Assembly (NCBI GenBank): GCA_008508345.1
Contig: QNGE01001685.1
Span: 25,567-89,566, forward strand
Direction of reading: 5' to 3'
From: Paragonimus westermani
Lineage: Eukaryota; Platyhelminthes; Trematoda; Plagiorchiida; Troglotrematidae
DNA length: 64,000 bases
Each line of letters begins with the position of its first letter. Position 1 is the stretch's first letter. A program made the position numbers and the translations under genes. Below are positions 56,885 through 64,000 of the stretch, one piece after another. The notes under the pieces were generated by a model. That model was not told the DNA's origin. It saw nothing but the letters and a program-made list of their open reading frames with translations, and did no database searches.

Positions 56885-57840
56885 CGTCGTATGCAGCCGA
56901 CGGCAGGTCGCACACAAACAGTGAAAATAGGAAACAATAGCTCAACGCCCAGACCAGTCACTAGTGGGGTGATACAAGGAAGTGTTCTGGGACCGTTACT
57001 CTCTCTCATATATATAAACGATATATGTCAAGTTATCAAGCATGGCAAACTATTCCTATTCGCTGATGATATCAAATTAGTATACAGCTTTCCTCCTGGC
57101 AATCTAAATCCATGTTCAGAAAATATACGGAAGGACCTCATGTCATTAGAGACTTGGTGTCAATCTTGGCTGATGAAATTTTTAGTCAATAAATCCACTG
57201 TAGTTGTGCATGGTTGTCACGTACCAGATGGCTCTATAAAGCTGGACGGTCATAGCATATCAACCGCCAACTCAGAACACATATCGTTCCTATTCGCTAA
57301 AACCAGACGAACGATAAGTTACATTAAACACTCATTCTTCCTACACGCTGCACGACTACACCTTTATAAAGTATGTGTACGACCTCAGTTTGAGTAGTGC
57401 ACGTTCATATATGGCCACCTGCGCAAGTGTGGCAGGCTTACTCTGGAAAGTCTCCAACGTGCATTCACGAAAAGCTTATTAGGTTACCCATCCTCTCTGA
57501 GCTACAGAGAACGCTGCCGGACGCTTGCACTCGATCCTCTCTGGTCACGGTGACTCAAGCTTAACATTTCACTCATGTATAATTTGGTCTATGGCAGTAA
57601 GTTTACCGTCAGCTTCGCGATTAGCTTACAACACATGCCGAAGTATAACCTCAGAAACAAGGACTTTACCTTGGCATCTCTTAAATCCCGGAAAAAACTG
57701 CGTTCAAATTTTTCCTAGTGAAATATTCCTACATTTGCAACAAACTCCCCTATGCAATTAGGTCCAGTAAGAATATACAGCAATTCAAACAAAACTTGGA
57801 AACTTCCATAACAATGGCGAACGTCATGTCCATTTTCAAG
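56885..57840 (+). mobile_element. CR1-like non-LTR retrotransposon with intact FADD box, 5'-truncated
   Basis: The + frame 56891-57397 reads VTSGVIQGSVLGPLLSLIYI then NDICQVIKHGKLFLFADDIK, keeping the catalytic FADD, followed by CSENIRKDLMSLETWCQSWL, AKTRRTISYIKHSFFLHAAR and LYKVCVRPQFE. A TAG at 57395-57397 interrupts, after which the same frame resumes with CTFIYGHLRKC, LESLQRAFTKSLLGYPSSL and LQHMPKYNLRNKDFTLASLK before further stops near 57720. This is the best preserved CR1-like copy in the window and a good reference for the others. Everything before the SGVPQGS box is missing. Confidence 0.88.
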
Positions 57841-59055
57841 CTCTACTTGTTTGAGGACGTTATCTTTGAAAACGGGCCTAATAACATCTAACGAAAAACC
57901 CCGCAAACTGATCAGAACTACCGATTTCAGGATAGATTTCTTTACTTTTAGACTTTCCAGCGAACAAGAAAATATGTCTATAGTCAACACACATTGGTGT
58001 CTATACAGATGCCCGTTAGTAACAACCCAATCATCCCGGTAGACCCCTACCCCATAATTATTGATGGCTTGTGTGTCTGAGTTGTAACTCGCCATGCAGA
58101 AGCTAAACGTGCTAAAATTGATTGAAGATAACTCAACCTGTCCATCTCATGTCTGCATAATAACATCGAGACGAAACTCTTCCTTATTCTCCCCTGATAG
58201 ACCACCTGGCAACCTCTCGGTATTGTCAAACATTGTTCTCATTTTATATACCGTCTGTACAAAGATAATTGACATCTAAATTCGGCAATAATTGTATACT
58301 AGGAATAGCTTCTAATCGATCTCCCTTCACGTTATTCAATGGCAGCTGTTTGCATGTGATATGTATTTCATAAATTAACACAATGCTATTAACGTCACAT
58401 AGAAGCCTATGCCAGAATATCACATGTTCCATTGTTCGTCATAGCTCACACAGTCAATTTCATGTTCTCCCGTTTATCGCATGATTCCGTTCTACATTCT
58501 TGATTTCACTGACATATCCCGCGCGAGAGAACATCCTAACCCGCTCGAACACCTAAAATTCCGCAATGGTCGAGCATATCGCCAGCTCCTCAAAATTCTC
58601 AGGAATTTGCGCGGAGAATGACGTCCGGTCGAGAGGTCCATGCGTTTTCCGCGAAAGTGTGTGCGTCCCCACCTCGCCCACATCATGGAAAATTTCTGTG
58701 CACATTTTTCAGGACTATCTACATGGAATAATGGTCAAATTCTTCACCAGTACACCCTCTCCATCCTCCAACCACCGTATTTTTGGCACGACCTTGGGCA
58801 TCAGGTCAGCGATCACCTTGTGGAGTCCCAATTGATGTAACAAATCAACTATTTTACCGAATTGTGCAAACTCCAAGTACTATCTTCTCAGATTTATGAG
58901 GCTCAAAGTTTACTGCATAAACTTGAAGTTTCACTCATTGTAGTGTCTGTTTTTTCTGTTTTGTTGCTCTACTCACATAGCTGACTCGTTGTACGATTTT
59001 CAAATTTGGTGTTGAAATATGTTTGTGCTAAAGTTTATTATGTTGACCACGCTCT
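57841..59055. other. No gene recognised
   Basis: 1.2 kb. Two overlapping + frames at 58566-58840 are unassigned. Confidence 0.5.
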
Positions 59056-59910
59056 CCTGAGTGTGTTTCTCACAAATGCGTTGAGAATGATAACATTATT
59101 ATTATTACTTAGAGCCGTCGACTCAATTCTCCGTTTACCCGAACAAATCTCGAGTGCATAGTAAAATACCACAACAAACAGTAGATAGGGTTTTATATTA
59201 CAATAATCATAGCAAAAATAATAATATCGAACGAGTTCTTCGTCAAACATTCCCCATACATATTGCCTGTCATAGTAAATGTTATAACCCCATATTTTCT
59301 CATCTAACGTGTGGAATTACGTTCTCCCTCCTGATTCCCACTTTATGCATTGAGCGAGGAAATGTTTCTGCGACGGATTGACGCACGGAAATCCGTCTAA
59401 GCTGAAAGGTTCACGGAATGTTCAAATTTGTGACGTTTTTTAGCAACCGACGAAATGCTGCGTTTGAAACTGCTCATTTGTTCGCTTGATTCGGGATTTT
59501 CCGCCATGCCTCGCCAAAGCCGGCCTACCGTGACAAGTTCCGGAGGCCAATTTCACTCCCTAAGAGCAAAAAATTCCGAAGGTGCGTTTGGACACTTTCC
59601 CGAAGTGACCTTGAAATATTTGAAAAATCGCTCATCCTACGACCTTGCAAACAGTGAATTAGTGTAACATCCCATTTTTGAAACTAAATCTGTGATCTGA
59701 GCGAACTATCTATTTCTCTGTTGCGTGCGTTGAAGTTCCATAAACTACAGTTTTTTCTCTTTGTCTACGTTCTTGTTGAAACAGATTTCACCTTTGTGCT
59801 ACTGTTTAATCATTCGTTTTTGTATGGTTTGTAAATATTTTCAGTTATCGCGCATAACCAAGCGTGCTTCTCACACGTGCTGAGAAATATATTATTATTA
59901 TTATCATTAT
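59056..59910 (+). repeat. Unclassified ~0.8 kb repeat, copy 4, preceded by a truncated copy of the same family's end
   Basis: 59115-59910 aligns with 5165-5937 throughout and ends GCGTGCTTCTCACACGTGCT followed by an (ATT)n tail of about 30 bases. Just upstream, 59056-59109 (GTGTGTTTCTCACAAATGCG followed by ATTATTATTATT) resembles the family's 3' end, so a second, truncated copy lies directly in front in head-to-tail order. Confidence 0.75.
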
Positions 59911-61006
59911 TATTAACTGCCACATTGTCCTAACGGACTACAAAATCGGCACATCGTTTCGCTTCGACAGCTCTTTGCAACCTCATCTGAGAGAGGATAT
60001 AAAGTAAAATCAAAATGCGGAGTTTGGTTTGGAAAAAACAAACGAGCCATTGATCATACAGCCCACCTACAAAGCTAAAGAAAAAGAAAGGTATGAGGTC
60101 ACATGCACACAGGTTTCTGAAAGCAAGCGCGAGTGCGTTTCATACGACGGCAGTCATTGGTTGATGTGCACATAGAAAGATGTACATAACGGATGTGATC
60201 CACTTGAGGCTATCTTATTGGTTGTCTCTTCACTGACGATGTACTGGGAATACGTCTATGGGCTGCTAATCCTGAAAAGCCGGCGTTCACGGCCTTATGC
60301 ATCGCAACGTCATATAAGCATATCACCGCTGCCTATCCCAACAAACAAACAGGAGTCGGCCCAGAGTTCGCTCTTGTCTGGCCGCGGGTCGTACAGGAGT
60401 TGGCCTGCACCACATACTGGAGTCGTACCGACTTCGTCTGGCCAGACAGGCAGTCGGCCAAAGAAATTCGCGAGCCCCCTCCTTCAGATAGCATTACGTC
60501 TAACGAAACCTACGACGATTTTCGTGCTCGCCAACCCAGCTTAAATCTACCAGCCTAACGACTGAAACCCCTGTAGATAACGCACCCAGGTTACCGTACA
60601 CTAAACCCTGTGATTTGGCGGACCGAACCTTCTTATTCTCCGCACAAACCGAGCCAAATGGAAAACACGCGTCGGTCAACGCTGCATCGCAACGCGAGCG
60701 AACACAACAATTTAGGAAACAAATATATTGTGTACATACTCGCTGAAGCTTTCTTGCTTTCACTCGTCTAGGTTCACTGTTTATTTTGCAGACCCATTGG
60801 CCACAGCTATCTGATAATAGGACATTACGAGGTGATATGGTGCATTACCTGCAAAATCGTATCTCTCATAGCTCTGCGCACCGTGAGACTTCCATTGCGA
60901 TCTCTGGACCCCTGAAACCACCGTTTGAAAAAGTAGTGGATATTGCTCTCCTACTCCAAGGGGCAATTGTATTCATCACGGACGGCACCTAGAGACACCA
61001 TGGACA
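59911..61006. other. No gene recognised
   Basis: 1.1 kb with unassigned frames at 60218-60544 (+) and 60500-60763 (-) that overlap on opposite strands. Confidence 0.45.
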
Positions 61007-61189
61007 ATGTTCACGATGCTTACAAACTATGGCTTCGCAAAATTGGGTACCTATTACACGAGCTTTATTATTGATGCCCAGCCAGTTCACGTCATCGCTA
61101 ATTTTGTTTCCGAACACGAGACCGCAAATTTGCGCACGCATTTGGCCACCGTTCGACAACGATGGATTTCCGATAATATGTGGGTCTGA
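61007..61189 (+). other. Possible MULE-type transposase scrap
   Basis: The frame reads LTNYGFAKLGTYYTSFIIDA then QPVHVIANFVSEHETANLRT. This resembles the start of the Mutator-like transposase catalytic domain, where a hydrophobic strand (xxxFIVDxxGxxxPVxxxFVS) carries the first aspartate. No second or third catalytic residue follows and the frame ends after 60 codons, so the call is tentative. It could also be a decayed host exon. Confidence 0.25.
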
Positions 61190-61924
61190 AAATATGGTGT
61201 AAGAAGGATATTGCGTGGACTGAAGCTGATGTGGAAAAGTTTTCGACCCCTCACTATCGGTTGACGGGAATGCACTCCTGATGGTTTAGCAAATGTGGTC
61301 TTCCTTTAGTGAGGCACTTGTGGAAGCGACCGGGGGGACTGCTGATAAAGACGACCATATGTTGTTTAACGTTGCTTCCATGCGTATCATACGGTCGTCC
61401 ACAAGCAACTTGGTTTCCTTAAGATGCATCATTTAATTGTCGAAGCGATGCGTTTTTCGTTTGACATAGCTCTGGAAGTCGCCGTTAGAGGACTCATCCG
61501 ACGTCCAAGATGGTAAGGGGAATAGAACGGGCGGGATGTTCCTACAAAAAATGATTACCATCCCAAATAATATCATACTAACTCTTTTTCCGGTCGATCA
61601 ACATCGGAGTGTAACACAGTGCTGAGAAAACATGAGGCCATAAAGAAATGTCATCTACCTGTTGACTACGTTTATTTGTTTCATGAGGGAGTATAAGAAA
61701 AATTTGCTGATATTCATCACTGGAGGAGGCGCGCTTTATGAAACATCACTGTCAGAGGACGACAGGATGCGTTTGCGTCTAAAAGTAAGTGATGGCAAAC
61801 AGGACACACTTGTTTCTCTTCTTGTATGCTGGCGAGGTCGCGTATGTGGCATCCGTGGAAGTAGATTCCGATTCCCGCTCAGCCCACCACTCGTATACTC
61901 GTGCTTGCTGATAGTTTTCTTTGA
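61190..61924. other. No gene recognised
   Basis: Unassigned. May contain the 3' flank of the CACTA element to the right, but I saw no CACTA-type terminal repeat. Confidence 0.45.
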
Positions 61925-62244
61925 TCACAATGGAATGGCGTAATAAAACTTACCGGTGTTGCTCAAAATGCGGACTTCATGTGACTCAACTTTACTCACA
62001 GGTGGCAATGTGTGGGTTGGTAAAAATTGCGTTGCCTCCGACTGTTTCATCGTTGGCCAAGCAGCCATGGCATCCCCCGGCAGCCAAGCATGGCTGATAA
62101 TCGCAGCTTCCCTTGTCCTCAAGAACTCTACAATGCGATACATCTGCAATTCCAACGTATCATTATACACCGTTTCCGGTATGATTTTCTAACAACGGTG
62201 ACATACCATGAGTTCTCCGTGACCAGCAAACCAGAATGAGCAGT

Positions 62245-62850
62245 TTACTGGAATGTGTGCAAGAGGGGAATGATGGCGAATTCGCCATCATCGGGGATTA
62301 GGACACATTTGCACACGATGATGGACAAAGACTTTATATTCATGGCGGTGGATATGCCGGAGACCCGATAAATGCGAAGGGCTGATGGAAGGAAAGCATG
62401 GGAGCAGAAATCACACACGCGCTTGAACGGCTTACAGAAAATGACGTCGTTCTGCTTTTGGTGAACACAGTACGGTTTGATGTTTATCATTACACATTTG
62501 TCCGGAGGCACACAAGAAATGTAAAACTTACAGCGTACCACGAACATGTTACGGTTCCATTTCATTGGGTTACATAGGTTGGTGCCATCCGTTGGTGCAC
62601 CGGTGCACTCTACGTGAGTGAGCATAGAATATTGAAATACTTGATTGTGCACTTGGGTAGCCGGCTTTTTCGTTCCCTTCACCAAACGTACGACACTGCT
62701 CATGAAGCTCTCGAAGTAAAATGCCCAATACTGGCGCAGCGGTCCAAACCGCTGCACATCACCGCACGATTGGGTGAGACAATTCACATTATAAACCATT
62801 TGGTCGCTCCCATACACGTAAGCAAATTGGTCAACAAATTTAAGGATCAA
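62245..62850 (-). pseudogene. CACTA transposase fragment with DUF4218-like region
   Basis: The longest surviving piece (201 codons) of the transposase. FGPLRQYWAFYFESF sits at about residues 35-49 and VVRLVKGTKKPATQVHNQV at about 53-71. The second half is rich in cysteine (CKFYISCVPPDKC, FKRVCDFCSH), which is not obvious in other members and could reflect decay. It is preceded by decayed reading with at least one stop, so no complete protein can be made. Confidence 0.7.
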
Positions 62851-63283
62851 AAACGGGCGCGGTCAATTAGGGAGTGGCACCAACTGTGATGGGAAAGTAT
62901 GTGAATTGAAAGAAATAGTTTCAAGAAATTCTCATGCATAGGGTGGGGGTGGAATGGACGCATAATCAAGGGGCCCAAGTGTAGTAAAACACACGACACT
63001 CGTTGGGGTTGAATCGCCCAAAATTAGTGAACACACCACATTTGCGGGGAAGGCCTATGGGTAGGTGGAATCTGATGCCTCTAGTTTCGTCTCAGCACCT
63101 CGCTGCATGTTGTTAGACAGACGCAAGCCCAACCGTTTCTCTGATAAACACTATGTGTGGGCCAGCGGTTTTATGACGCCAAGGGGAACAAGATACATCG
63201 GGTCCGGTGGGAAATCGCAACCATGTCCAGTGGAAGTTAAAGTAACACTACGTTTCCGATGTGAAGATCCGGTTGACGTCTTT

Positions 63284-63888
63284 TCACAACGACGAGTCAG
63301 TGCGAGTGCTAGATGAAAGGAACGTCATCCGTCGCGAACCGTAATAAGCACCCCTCCGTTCACACCGGTCACAACCATAGTAACCGATGTGACTCTTAGT
63401 TTGCTTGACGTAGCTGCGAGCTAGAGCACCGCAAATAGCACACTGAATGGTTAAATGAAGATCATCCAGCGTCACACAAGCACTGTGTATTACCATCATT
63501 TCGGATATTCACTAACGAGATCAGGGCGCCCACGACCGCGATAAGAGCCGATGTTGAACTAGTTGCTTGTAAAGGGAAGCACAATGCGACCCAGTATGGA
63601 CCACAACTCAGTACCGGGATAGTCAAACAACGGTGCCCCGACTATATTCACCTGCATGGTGATATGGTCACCGCTGTTGAAGTAGTGACGGTGGCAAACG
63701 CTCCGCAGAAATGTTGGCATCCTCATGTGTGCATAACATCCACTGGTGAGCACCGTCTTGTGTACATTGCGAGGAGTTCTGCGGATTATGCGCGGATCAG
63801 GCGGCAAACCAGGAATGAAGGGCCTCAGTAGAGTTGACATTAATTTCAAGTCGGTAGACGTAACCGATTTAGAACAGATCGCAAACAA
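63284..63888 (-). pseudogene. CACTA transposase fragment, N-terminal catalytic and cysteine-motif region
   Basis: Two frames, 63888-63559 and 63499-63284, carry consecutive transposase blocks (VNIVGAPLFDYPGTELWSIL; CAICGALARSYVKQTKSHIG, then YYGCDRCERRGAYYGSR). A frameshift and about 60 bases separate them. The first aspartate expected in VDGLP is replaced by VGAP, so the active site looks damaged. Confidence 0.7.
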
Positions 63889-64000
63889 TCATATGGCACC
63901 GGAGCTACTAGGTATTACGGGTGACTGACTGTCTGCAACAGCACTGTTTGTAGAAAGAATGAACCTACCACTGGGGGTGGGATTTTCGACAGCGCTTAAT

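Larger units (their letters stand above)
61925..63950 (-). mobile_element. CACTA/EnSpm DNA transposon, broken transposase
   Basis: Read leftwards on the - strand, pieces of a Tnp2-type transposase occur in family order. 63888-63559 has HITMQVNIVGAPLFDYPGTE then LWSILGRIV (family pattern: IxIxVDGLPLFxSSxxxxWPILG). 63499-63284 has CAICGALARSY and KSHIGYYGCDRCERRGAYYG, the cysteine motif. Near 63214-63176 FPPDPMYLVPLGVIKPLAHT precedes a stop (family: FPLDxMHLVxLGV). 62850-62245 has QRFGPLRQYWAFYFESFMSS and VVRLVKGTKKPATQV, the DUF4218-like part. 62170-61925 has HAWLPGDAMAAWPTMKQSE, the C-terminal block. Frameshifts and stops separate them. CACTA elements such as SmTRC1 are known in schistosomes. 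The N-terminal end and the right terminal repeat lie outside the window. Confidence 0.75.

Noticed and set aside
56477..56917. 146-codon - strand frame as a gene
   Set aside because: It overlaps antisense the start of a clear CR1-like reverse transcriptase fragment and has no domain.
1..64000. CRISPR arrays, operons, phage or other prokaryotic systems
   Set aside because: Spliced eukaryotic genes and animal retroelements dominate; no regularly spaced repeats or gene clusters of bacterial type were seen.
1..64000. tRNA or rRNA genes
   Set aside because: Scanning by eye found no convincing cloverleaf with matching A and B boxes and no rRNA-like conserved blocks; a covariance-model search was not possible here.

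Overview
The window looks like genomic DNA of a parasitic flatworm. The content is eukaryotic: a spliced gene with a 9.2 kb intron, very low gene density, and many decayed retroelements of families typical of trematodes and cestodes. These are CsRn1-like Ty3/gypsy with a C-H-C-C gag knuckle, RTE-like and CR1-like non-LTR elements, a Penelope-like GIY-YIG fragment and a CACTA/EnSpm transposase. A digenean trematode is my best guess, but a cestode cannot be excluded.

Only two host genes are recognised with confidence. The first is EIF4E, the mRNA cap-binding protein, on the + strand. Its last two coding exons lie at 12314-12562 and 21808-22084 and join through a phase-2 intron. The first coding exon or exons were not found here. 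The second is a compact SMCO4 homologue of 60 residues with one membrane segment, on the - strand at 45705-45887. A cluster of exon-like open frames at 46.0-47.3 kb (- strand) may be part of a third, unidentified gene.

Layout. 1-12 kb: no gene recognised in the first 4.2 kb, then CR1-like fragments in both orientations, one abutting a Penelope-like fragment in a single reading frame, and a diverged LTR. 12.3-22.1 kb: EIF4E, whose intron holds four RTE-like copies (two +, two -). 22.1-25.7 kb: nothing recognised. 25.7-31.0 kb: a full-length CsRn1-like Ty3/gypsy element on the - strand with two LTRs, a 4-bp target duplication, intact gag and pol, and a canonical -1 frameshift heptamer just before the gag stop. 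33.3-35.9 kb: an RTE-like copy on the + strand. 36.6-43.7 kb: a decayed gypsy element interrupted by a decayed CsRn1-like element, plus an RTE scrap. 44.6-50.4 kb: solo LTRs of the CsRn1-like family around SMCO4. 51.8-59.9 kb: CR1-like pieces and copies of an unclassified ~0.8 kb repeat with an (ATT)n tail, also present at 5.2-5.9 kb. 61.9-64.0 kb: broken CACTA transposase running off the right edge.

There is no operon-like cooperation among genes. The window is best read as two housekeeping or small-membrane-protein genes surviving in a landscape built by successive, often nested, retroelement insertions. Boundaries of decayed elements were set by eye and can be off by tens to a few hundred bases.
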